Positions 17,532 through 24,971 of a stretch of DNA of 64,000 bases are shown piece by piece. This stretch comes from Vicinamibacteraceae bacterium (GTDB taxonomy: Bacteria; Planctomycetota; Phycisphaerae; Phycisphaerales; UBA5793): contig WYBR01000047.1 of assembly GCA_011525805.1 (NCBI GenBank), positions 1 through 64,000 of the forward strand, read 5' to 3'. Numbering within the stretch: the first letter of the stretch is position 1; each line of letters opens with the position of its first letter. The notes below the pieces were generated by a model. That model searched no databases. It was not told the origin of the DNA and saw only the letters and a program-made list of their open reading frames with translations. The position numbers were made by a program, and so were the translations under genes.

Positions 17532-18425
17532 ATGTACCGTCCCCATTTCGCACGGCGCGCGCTGTTCGCCGCCGTTGCCGCGGTTGCGGCCGCAGTCACG
17601 GCGCCGGCCCAGGCGCAGAATCTCTTCAGCAACGGCGACTTCTCGTCGGGATTCACCGGCTGGACCCAGCGCAACACGAGCAATGGCGTCGGCGCGCCGG
17701 GCTCGATCGTCAACTTCCAGACCAATCCCAACCTGCCCGCTTCGCCGGCCGCGCGCTTCATCGTCGGTCAGCAGGTTTACCGCATCGGCCAGCGCGAGGG
17801 CGTCGAACTCGTGCAGTACGTCAATCTCCAGTCGGGGTCCTCGTACCAGATCGCCTTCGACTGGGCCGCCCAGGCCGATCCTCTCTACATCAACGGCGAG
17901 GGCGGCATCTTCGAGATTCTCGTTGACGGGCAGTCGATCGCTTACGACGCCGTCGGCATCATCGGCGCCGGCTCGCTCGTGCGCCGTTCGCTCTCCGCCC
18001 AGTTCACGGCGCTGCGCAACGGCGTGCACGAGGTCGGAGCGCGCATCTCGCGGCCGCACACCGTCGATCCGGTCTCGCCGCGGCAGTACGTGGACAACTT
18101 CTCGATGTCATCCACGGGGCAGCGGGCGCTGCGCCTGGTCATCTCCGGCCCATGCCCGGGCCCGATGACGTTTGACATCAGCGGCGCGACGCCGTCGGGT
18201 CTCGTGGGTCTGCTCTGGGCGCGCTCCGCCGGGTCGTTCGTGATCCCGCAGGGCCGCACGTGCGCCGGCACGCCGCTGCGCCTCTCGGGCCAGGGCATCC
18301 AGATTGTCGCCACTCCGCGGGCCGATCCATCCGGCAACGTGCGCCTGGTCGCGAACATCTCCTCGGGGATGTGTCTCGGCGCCTGGCAAGCGATCGACGC
18401 GACCACCTGCCGCACGAGCAACTGA
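17532..18425 (+). CDS. Secreted protein, CBM/galactose-binding-like domain plus shared C-terminal domain
   Basis: 297 residues. AAGGAG lies 8 nt before the ATG. A signal peptide (LFAAVAAVAAAVTAPAQA) is followed by NLFSNGDFSSGFTGW, a classic start of a carbohydrate-binding/galactose-binding-like jelly roll. That domain runs to about residue 190 (QYVNLQSGSSYQIAFDWAA, QYVDNFSM). The last ~100 residues carry the exported C-terminal domain (LRLVISGPCPGPMTFDISG; CLGAWQAIDATTCRTSN), most like the Kelch protein at 38792-40087. Likely a surface or extracellular protein; ligand unknown. It is followed by a strong hairpin (18451-18486). Confidence 0.75.
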   Translation: MYRPHFARRALFAAVAAVAAAVTAPAQAQNLFSNGDFSSGFTGWTQRNTSNGVGAPGSIVNFQTNPNLPASPAARFIVGQQVYRIGQREGVELVQYVNLQSGSSYQIAFDWAAQADPLYINGEGGIFEILVDGQSIAYDAVGIIGAGSLVRRSLSAQFTALRNGVHEVGARISRPHTVDPVSPRQYVDNFSMSSTGQRALRLVISGPCPGPMTFDISGATPSGLVGLLWARSAGSFVIPQGRTCAGTPLRLSGQGIQIVATPRADPSGNVRLVANISSGMCLGAWQAIDATTCRTSN

Positions 18426-18450
18426 TCCCGCAACCTTCCGTCGCCACACG

Positions 18451-18486
18451 ACGGGCGCGGCCCGGCCACCGCCGGGCTGCGCCCGT
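18451..18486. terminator. Long GC-rich hairpin after the secreted-protein gene
   Basis: Arms ACGGGCGCGGCCCGGC (18451-18466) and GCCGGGCTGCGCCCGT (18471-18486) pair over 16 bp with one G-U, around a CACC loop. It starts 26 bp after the stop codon. There is no real U tract (TTCCTATCGTT follows), so factor-dependent or GC-hairpin termination is the likely mode. Confidence 0.6.
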
Positions 18487-18611
18487 TCCTATCGTTATGC
18501 GAGATTCGTTGCGACAGGTGGAAGCGACAGCCCGCGCCGGACGCCGCAGTTTGATGAACGATCAGTGCGAGCGATCAGTTCCCATCGGGCGCCTCACAGA
18601 ATGACCGACAA

Positions 18612-18670
18612 GGGGTGGTACAGGCTTTCATCCGGTACGACCGTGCAGGCTGAGAGCCTGCACCACCAAT
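18612..18670. repeat. GGTGGTACAGGCT inverted-repeat element, copy 2
   Basis: Starts GGTGGTACAGGCTTTCATCC and ends CTGAGAGCCTGCACCACC. It matches copy 1 (245-300) in both arms and differs in the centre. It lies between a secreted-protein gene and the 3' end of glmS, directly after the glmS stop region. No gene is present in 18426-18683. Confidence 0.7.
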
Positions 18671-18683
18671 CTGTGAGCCATTC

Positions 18684-20534
18684 TCACTCCACCGTCACGC
18701 TCTTGGCGAGGTTGCGCGGCTTGTCGACGTCGTGGCCGCGCAGCACAGCCGCGTGGTAGGCGAGCAGTTGCAGCGGCACGGCCGTCACCAGCGGCTGCAT
18801 CGGCTCGGGCATGTCGGGGACGTAGAACACTTCGTCGGCGTGCTGGCGGATCGACCGGTCCCCCTCCGTCGCCACGGCGATCACCTTGCCCCCGCGCGAC
18901 TTTACCTGCTGGATGTTGCTGACGATCTTGTCGTACTGGCTGTTGCGCGTCGCGAGGAAGACGCAAGGCATGCCGTTGTTGATCAGCGCGATCGGGCCGT
19001 GCTTCATCTCCGCCGCGGGCATGCCCTCGGCGTGAATGTAACTGATCTCTTTGAGTTTCAGCGCGCCTTCGAGGGCGACGGGATAGTTGTGCCCCCGGCC
19101 GAGGAAGAGCCAGTTCTCGCGGTCGATGTACCGGCTCGTCACGTCGCGGATCATCTCCGACTGCGCGAGGATCGACTCGATGCGCTCGGGCACCTGCTCG
19201 AGTTCGGCGAGGTGCTGGCTGACCTGCTCGGCGCTGAGGAAGCGCCGCCGGCCGATGAAGAGCGCCAGCAGCGACAAGGCCGTCACCTGACCGAGAAACG
19301 CTTTGGTCGAGGCGACGCCGATCTCCGGCCCGACGCGCAGGTATACCCCCGCGTCCGTCTCGCGCGCGATCGATGAGCCGACGACGTTGACGATGCCCAG
19401 CGTCAGCGCGCCGCGGTCGCTCGCCTCGCGCAGCGCGGCCAAGGTGTCGGCCGTCTCGCCCGACTGGCTGACGGCGATGACGACCGAGCCGTCTTCGATG
19501 ATCGGGTTGCGGTAGCGGAATTCGCTGGCGTACTCGACCTCCGCGGGAATCTTGGCCAGGTCTTCGAGGAGGTAGTCGCCGATCATCGCCGCGTGAAGGG
19601 CGGTGCCCTGGCCGAGAAGGATAAACCTCCGCGCCTTGACGAGTTCGCGCGCATACTCCGCGATCCCGCCGAGGACGACGCGCCCTTCGCGCGAGTCGGT
19701 GCGTCCCCGCAGCGTGTTGCGCAGTGCGTCGGGCTGCTCGAAGATCTCCTTGAGCATGAAGTGCTCGTGCTCGCCGAGTTCGATCTGCTGGAGTTCGATT
19801 TCGAGATCGTGGATCTTGGGCGTGACGCGCACGTCGTCGAGGGTCGTGGTGCGGAAGCCCTCGCGGGTGATGCGGGCAATCTGGTAGTCTTCGAGGGCGA
19901 AGGCCTGGGTCGTGTGCGCGATGATGGCGTTGCCGTCGGACGCGACGATGTACTCGCCCTGCCCCACGCCGATCATCAGCGGCGAGCCCTTGCGGGCGCA
20001 GACGAGCACGCCCGGCTCATCCTCGCAGATGACGGCGATGGCATAGGCGCCGGTAACCTCGCGGAGAGCCGCTTGCACCGCCCGGTCCAGCGTCATGCCC
20101 GCGTCCTTGTCGTACAACTCGGAGACGAGCATGCAGAGGACTTCGGTGTCCGTCTCGGAGGTGAAGGTGTGCCCCTGGTCTTCGAGCCACGTGCGCAGAC
20201 TGGCGTAGTTCTCGATGATGCCGTTGTGGATGAGGGCGATGCCGTGGCCGCGCGGCCTGGGGTCGTCGCGGTGGGGGTGGGCGTTGGAGTCGGAAGGTTC
20301 GCCGTGCGTTGCCCAGCGGGTGTGGGCGATGCCGATCGTCCCTTCGAGGCCCTTCTCGCGGGCGATCTTCTCCTCAAGTACGCTGACGCGGCCGACGGAG
20401 CGGACGACGCGCAGGCCGCCGTTGATCAACGCGATGCCGGCCGAGTCGTACCCGCGGTATTCGAGGCGCTTGAGCCCTTCCAGGAGGATCGGCAGAGCGG
20501 GCTTCGAGCCGATGTACGCGACGATTCCACACAC
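18684..20534 (-). CDS. glmS: Glutamine--fructose-6-phosphate aminotransferase (isomerizing)
   Basis: 616 residues. The GTG at 20534 is chosen because it puts the nucleophile cysteine at position 2 (V-CGIVAYIG), which must become the N-terminus. Domains: glutaminase (Cys1, RGYDSAG, HTRWATHGEPSDSNAHPH), then two SIS domains (SQSGETADTL; NYPVALEGALKLKEISYIHAE) and the terminal DKPRNLAKSVTVE. It makes glucosamine-6-phosphate from fructose-6-phosphate and glutamine, the first step to UDP-GlcNAc for peptidoglycan and lipid A. I saw no glmS ribozyme-like leader. It is transcribed in the same direction as the genes up to 22883. Confidence 0.95.
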   Translation of the reverse strand: MCGIVAYIGSKPALPILLEGLKRLEYRGYDSAGIALINGGLRVVRSVGRVSVLEEKIAREKGLEGTIGIAHTRWATHGEPSDSNAHPHRDDPRPRGHGIALIHNGIIENYASLRTWLEDQGHTFTSETDTEVLCMLVSELYDKDAGMTLDRAVQAALREVTGAYAIAVICEDEPGVLVCARKGSPLMIGVGQGEYIVASDGNAIIAHTTQAFALEDYQIARITREGFRTTTLDDVRVTPKIHDLEIELQQIELGEHEHFMLKEIFEQPDALRNTLRGRTDSREGRVVLGGIAEYARELVKARRFILLGQGTALHAAMIGDYLLEDLAKIPAEVEYASEFRYRNPIIEDGSVVIAVSQSGETADTLAALREASDRGALTLGIVNVVGSSIARETDAGVYLRVGPEIGVASTKAFLGQVTALSLLALFIGRRRFLSAEQVSQHLAELEQVPERIESILAQSEMIRDVTSRYIDRENWLFLGRGHNYPVALEGALKLKEISYIHAEGMPAAEMKHGPIALINNGMPCVFLATRNSQYDKIVSNIQQVKSRGGKVIAVATEGDRSIRQHADEVFYVPDMPEPMQPLVTAVPLQLLAYHAAVLRGHDVDKPRNLAKSVTVE

Positions 20535-20637
20535 CTCAGGCCGTCCTTTCCGAGACCTGCGCCTCGACGCCGGATGATACGCGAAGCGGTTCAGCCGCAC
20601 CGCCTGCCCCAGGACGGGGGAGGCGGCGGGTGGAGCG

Positions 20638-21678
20638 CTATGGCTCGTCCTCTCCCTCCGGTCGGGCGGCGGCGATCGAACCGGACGGCGCGGAGGCGGC
20701 GAGATTCTCGAGGGAGTAGACCTTGGCGTACTGCACCGTCGTCCCCGAGGAGCGCAAATGCGAGATCTTCACGTTTACGCGCATCTCGCTCGAAAGGACC
20801 GTGCCGGAATCGGCGTGGAGGCGAAGGCGCCCCGAGACCGTGCCCGAGGCGACCGCGTCGGGGCCGATGTGGTGAATCCCTGCCACGGCAACGACGGAGG
20901 TACTCGCAAGCGTCGTGTTCCAGCCGACGACGGCGACGTGCGTCTCCTCGTCAAACTCCTCGAAGCGGAAGTCGAGGCGGATGATCTGCGGCTGGCCGAA
21001 GACCGAGAGTCGGATCGGCATGCCCGCCTTCCACGTCTGGCCCGTCGCGATGGGGCGCGAAGGCAGTGGGGGGAGGATCGCCGAGACACCCGAGTACATC
21101 CAGGCGCAATCGAGCGTGGCGAGCAGCCCCGCGGGCGCCGGCGCCACGAGAAGCGCGCCGTTGGCGAAGCGGATGGTGCTCGGCTTGGCGAGGAGGCTGG
21201 CGACGGTGTGTGAGCCGATGTACTTCTCGTGCGGCCCGAGGCGCGTTTCACCGACCAGGGGGCGGTTCTCGACCAGCCCGTCTTCGCCGGCGAGAATGGA
21301 GTAGGACCCGCGCCCGGCGCGGCACTGCAGGCGCACCTCGGTGAGGCGCGCGTAGAGATCGACCGTCCCCTCCGGCAGGTCGCCGCTGGACGTCAGCGGC
21401 CGCGAAGCCAGCGTGAAGCCGAGCGAGCCGTCGTATTGCATCACCGTTTCGCGCGTGTCGCGGAGGATCGTCTCCGAGCCGCGGATCGTGGTGCGGAAAG
21501 CGGCCGGGGCGATTTCGATGTGCTCCTCGGGGAAGCGATAGCGCAGCTCGTGTCGGGCCTCGAAAACGGGGATGTCCGGCTGCCCGAGCGCCGGCGCGGC
21601 GGCGGCGAGCCAGCCCGCCAGGCCCAGGGCCAGTCCACAACTCCGTACCGCCCGATCGTGGATCGTGTACCCCGCCAT
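20638..21678 (-). CDS. Exported protein of unknown function
   Basis: 346 residues. The ATG at 21678 is preceded by AGGGA about 9 nt upstream and starts a signal peptide (LALGLAGWLAAAAPALG). The body is beta-rich (LRYRFPEEHIEIAPAAFRTTI, TVDLYARLTEVRLQCRAG) with no catalytic motif that I recognise. A repeated theme of strands around GQTWKAGMPIRLSVFGQP recalls planctomycete exported proteins that sit in DUF-type beta-barrel or lipocalin-like folds. It is between glmS and trpS on the same strand. Function unknown. Confidence 0.62.
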   Translation of the reverse strand: MAGYTIHDRAVRSCGLALGLAGWLAAAAPALGQPDIPVFEARHELRYRFPEEHIEIAPAAFRTTIRGSETILRDTRETVMQYDGSLGFTLASRPLTSSGDLPEGTVDLYARLTEVRLQCRAGRGSYSILAGEDGLVENRPLVGETRLGPHEKYIGSHTVASLLAKPSTIRFANGALLVAPAPAGLLATLDCAWMYSGVSAILPPLPSRPIATGQTWKAGMPIRLSVFGQPQIIRLDFRFEEFDEETHVAVVGWNTTLASTSVVAVAGIHHIGPDAVASGTVSGRLRLHADSGTVLSSEMRVNVKISHLRSSGTTVQYAKVYSLENLAASAPSGSIAAARPEGEDEP

Positions 21679-21812
21679 GGTCCGTTCCCTGTGCTTGAGA
21701 CTGCACCCTTCATCGTCGCACCGGCGGCGCGACTCCGTCGGGAAACGGGCGGAGCGGGGCAAGGCGGCGCGCCTGTGCCGACTGTAGGGAACGGCGCGAA
21801 GTCCGCGCGGCG

Positions 21813-22883
21813 CTACCGATAACCCAGCGACCTCTCGCCGAAGTGCATGCGCATCGCCTTGCGGGCGGCGGCGAGGGTCTGCTCGGCGGCGGTGTTGGCC
21901 TTGGCGCAGCCGGCGCGGATGATCTCGAGAATCGCCTGGTCATCGCCTTCGTATCGGGCGCGGCGCTGACGGATGGGATCGAGCAGGGCGTTGATCGCGC
22001 TGCCGAGTTCCTTCTTGACTTCGCCGTCGCCGACCCGCCCGCCGGCGTAGCGCTCGCGAAGGTCCGCCACCATCGCCTTGTCTGCGTGGAAGGCGTCGAG
22101 GTACTGGAACAGGACGTTGTTCGGATCGCCGGGATCCGTCGGATTCTGCCGTCCCGTGAAGATGCGGTTGACCTTCTTCTGCACTTCCTTGGCGGTGTCG
22201 GAGAGATAGATGGCGTTGCCGAGCGACTTGCTCATCTTGTTTACGCCGTCGATTCCGACGAGGCGGCCGACGCGCCCGACCTCGGCGCGCGGTATGGGAA
22301 ACAGGCCGCCGGCCCGAAGGTGGTCGTCGTCGGGCGTCTGGTCCGAGACGCCGCAGTAGAGTTGGTTGAACCGCCGCGCCACTTCGCGCGTCATCTCGAT
22401 GTGCGCCACCTGGTCTTCGCCGACGGGCACCGCCTCGGGCCGGAAGGTGAGAATGTCCGCCGTCTGCCCCACCGCGTAGAGCAGGAACCCGAACGAGTAG
22501 GTGTCGCCGAGGTTCTTGACGATGATCTCGTCCTTGATCGTCGGGTTGCGCATCACCCGCCCGAAGCCCAGCAGCATCGAGAAGAAGAACGTCAGTTCCG
22601 CGATGGCGGGAATCTCGCTCTGCACGAAGAGCGTCGAGCGATCGGGATCGAGGCCGACCGCGAGCCAGTCGCGCATGACTTCAAGCGTGTCGGCGCGGAT
22701 CTCGTCGGGTTTGTCGCTGCGCGTGGTGAGGGCGTGGACGTTGGCGACGATGAAGTAGCAGTCGTGCGTCTCCTGCATGGCGAGGCGGCGTTCGAGACTG
22801 CCGACGTAATGGCCCAGGTGCAGGCGTCCCGTCGGAGTGTCGCCGGTGAGAATGCGCGGCCGTGTTGAATCGCTGGCGGTCAT
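21813..22883 (-). CDS. trpS: Tryptophanyl-tRNA synthetase
   Basis: 356 residues. Class I synthetase signatures are intact: the HIGH-type motif TGDTPTGRLHLGHYVGS near residue 15, the trp-specific GDTYSFGFLLYAVGQTADIL segment, VGEDQVAHIEMTREVARRFN, and the KMSKS motif (NKMSKSLGN) near residue 199. The enzyme charges tRNA-Trp in the cytosol. The ATG at 22883 has no Shine-Dalgarno. TACACT lies 10 nt before it, so the leader is probably only a few nucleotides. An upstream in-frame extension of 46 residues lacks homology and is rejected. Confidence 0.93.
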   Translation of the reverse strand: MTASDSTRPRILTGDTPTGRLHLGHYVGSLERRLAMQETHDCYFIVANVHALTTRSDKPDEIRADTLEVMRDWLAVGLDPDRSTLFVQSEIPAIAELTFFFSMLLGFGRVMRNPTIKDEIIVKNLGDTYSFGFLLYAVGQTADILTFRPEAVPVGEDQVAHIEMTREVARRFNQLYCGVSDQTPDDDHLRAGGLFPIPRAEVGRVGRLVGIDGVNKMSKSLGNAIYLSDTAKEVQKKVNRIFTGRQNPTDPGDPNNVLFQYLDAFHADKAMVADLRERYAGGRVGDGEVKKELGSAINALLDPIRQRRARYEGDDQAILEIIRAGCAKANTAAEQTLAAARKAMRMHFGERSLGYR

Positions 22884-23028
22884 GGTCGCGGCAAGTGTAT
22901 GAGATCGCGCGGCCGGTTTCTGAACGCGCCGAAGACTCGCCTTCAGCGGGCGGAGTCCGCACAGACACCCGAACCGCCAGACCTGCGTTGACCTTGAGCA
23001 AAGTCCGTCGGCGCGACCCACGCCCCGA

Positions 23029-24000
23029 TCACGGCTGAGATGCGGACAATAGCATCAGCACGATGTTGCCCAGGTTGAACAGGGCGTGCATCAGGACCGG
23101 CGCCAGCAGCGTGCCCGTCCGCTCGTAGACGACACCGAGCGCAACGCCGAAGACGATCAGTCCGGGCACGGCGGCGGGCTCGACGACGTTGAGGTGCATG
23201 ACGCCGAAGAGCAGCGACGTCAGGAGGATCCCCGGCCAGGGAGAGGTCGTCAGGCTGCGCAGGCACCCTTGGATCGCGCCTCGAAAGACCACTTCCTCAA
23301 GCAGCGGAACGAGAAGCACGACCACCGCGATCAGCGCGAGCATCCAGGCGCCGATCTCCGGCTCCGCGGCCAGTTCGCGCAGGGTGCGGTGCGCCAGCGG
23401 CGCCGGCGCCTGCGTGGTGAACCACGCCTGCACGCCCGCGGCGATCTCGGCCGTCAATTGGACGATGGGCCAGGCGAGCAGGAGTCCGAGGATGGCCGCG
23501 CCGACCGCCCACCACCACCGAACGGAGCGGCGCGGTCCGGCGTCCGAGCCTCGCGCCTCGTCGAGGCGCCGCGCGGCCCGCTCGGTCCACTCCCGCTCGC
23601 CCGGCAGCCGCCCCAACCCCCACCACAGCACGACGACGACGGCCGCGGCGGCCTGAATCGCGATCATCTGGAGCGCCCGCTGGCGCATCGTCATCGACTC
23701 GCCCGGCGGCCCCGCGGCGATGAGCCACAGCGCCAGCCGCGCCAGCGCCGGCGTCACGAGCAGGTGCCAGCAGAGCAGGACGAACATGAGCGCGGGCGAG
23801 ACGGGCCGGGGACGGCCGCGCCGCGCCAGCCACCGCGGCCGGGCGAGCAGAAAAACACCGAATCCGATCGCCGCCGTCGCGCCGATGACGATAATCAGCC
23901 AGGCGGGGTCGTGGCGCGGCGGGGCGTGGTCGGTCGCGGACGGGGACGCTATAACGTGCCGCGACGTGAGGAAGAAGATGAGCAACGCGCTGAGCCGCAT
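23029..24000 (-). CDS. CPBP-family intramembrane metalloprotease
   Basis: About 323 residues with some eight hydrophobic segments. The CPBP (CAAX/Abi) motifs are all present near the C-terminus: LEEVVFRGAIQG (EExxxR), LLFGVMHLN (FxxxH) and LMHALFN (HxxxN). Such enzymes cleave prenylated or membrane substrates, or act in bacteriocin self-immunity, but the substrate here is unknown. The start is uncertain: ATG 24000 overlaps the divergent trpC start by 23 bp and has no ribosome-binding site, and TTG 23985 is the next option. An N-terminal loss cannot be excluded. Confidence 0.8.
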   Translation of the reverse strand: MRLSALLIFFLTSRHVIASPSATDHAPPRHDPAWLIIVIGATAAIGFGVFLLARPRWLARRGRPRPVSPALMFVLLCWHLLVTPALARLALWLIAAGPPGESMTMRQRALQMIAIQAAAAVVVVLWWGLGRLPGEREWTERAARRLDEARGSDAGPRRSVRWWWAVGAAILGLLLAWPIVQLTAEIAAGVQAWFTTQAPAPLAHRTLRELAAEPEIGAWMLALIAVVVLLVPLLEEVVFRGAIQGCLRSLTTSPWPGILLTSLLFGVMHLNVVEPAAVPGLIVFGVALGVVYERTGTLLAPVLMHALFNLGNIVLMLLSASQP

Positions 24001-24802
24001 CGTCGAACGAAAGCGAGGGGAGGTGGACCTGGCGAAAGCCGCCACGCCCGTGGAAGAGGTGGCGCAGCGGGCCCGCGAGGCCGACGCCCCGCGAAACTTC
24101 TTCCAGGCCGTGACCGCCAACCGACCGCCGCGCACCGTCTCGGTCATCGCGGAGATCAAGCGCAAGAGCCCGTCGGCCGGCTGGCTGCGCGAGGAGTACC
24201 GCGACGAGGATTTTGACCCGGCGCCCATCGCCAAAGCCTACCACCGCGCGGGGGCGGCGGCGATTTCCTGCCTCACCGACCGCGAGGGCTTCGCGGGCGA
24301 TCTCGACTACATTCGCCGCATCCGCAACCGCGTGCCGCTGCCGGTGATGCGCAAGGACTTCATCATCGACGCCTGGCAGGTGTACGAGGCGCGGGCCGCG
24401 TCCGCCGACGCCGTGCTGCTCATCGCCGACATCCTCACCGAGGGGCAGTTCGTCGATCTGCTCATCCTCGCCACCGAACTGAAAATGACCACCGTCGTCG
24501 AGGTGCACGACGTCGAAAGCCTGCTGCGCGTGCGCCACCACATCGGCTTTCCACACCCCGGCTACACCCTGCTGGGCATCAACAACCGCGACCTGCGCAC
24601 CATGCAGACGGATCTCAACCACACCCTGCGCCTCCTCGACATGGTCGAGGACAAGCGCATCCTCATCAGCGAATCGGGGATCCGCACCCACGCCGACGTT
24701 GAGCGCCTGCGCAAGGCAGGAGTCGGGATCGTCCTCGTGGGCGAGCACCTCATGCGCCAGGAAGATCCCGGGGCGGCGCTGGCGGAGTTGCTGGGCGACT
24801 GA
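23978..24802 (+). CDS. trpC: Indole-3-glycerol phosphate synthase
   Basis: 274 residues. GAGGAAGAAG sits directly before the ATG. The TIM-barrel phosphate and substrate motifs are intact: VIAEIKRKSPSAGWLRE, the catalytic Lys in MRKDFIIDAWQVYEARAA, LLGINNRDLRTMQTD, LISESGIRTHADVERL, and GEHLMRQEDPGAAL. It forms indole-3-glycerol phosphate from CdRP in tryptophan synthesis. Together with trpS two genes away it makes a tryptophan-related neighbourhood, though other trp genes are not in the window. Its start overlaps the divergent CPBP gene's predicted start. Confidence 0.94.
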   Translation: MSNALSRIVERKRGEVDLAKAATPVEEVAQRAREADAPRNFFQAVTANRPPRTVSVIAEIKRKSPSAGWLREEYRDEDFDPAPIAKAYHRAGAAAISCLTDREGFAGDLDYIRRIRNRVPLPVMRKDFIIDAWQVYEARAASADAVLLIADILTEGQFVDLLILATELKMTTVVEVHDVESLLRVRHHIGFPHPGYTLLGINNRDLRTMQTDLNHTLRLLDMVEDKRILISESGIRTHADVERLRKAGVGIVLVGEHLMRQEDPGAALAELLGD

Positions 24803-24971
24803 CCGCGGCGATCACCATGCGGCTGATTCAATCACTGCGACGCGACCACCCTGCCGGCTGCCCGTTCCGGACGCTGAGCCGTGCCGCGCGACTCCGCCGC
24901 TCACTTCGGCGTCGCCGGTGATCGATGGACGGCGCCTCCATCCTTCATCGCGCCGCTTCCGGGGATCGCTC

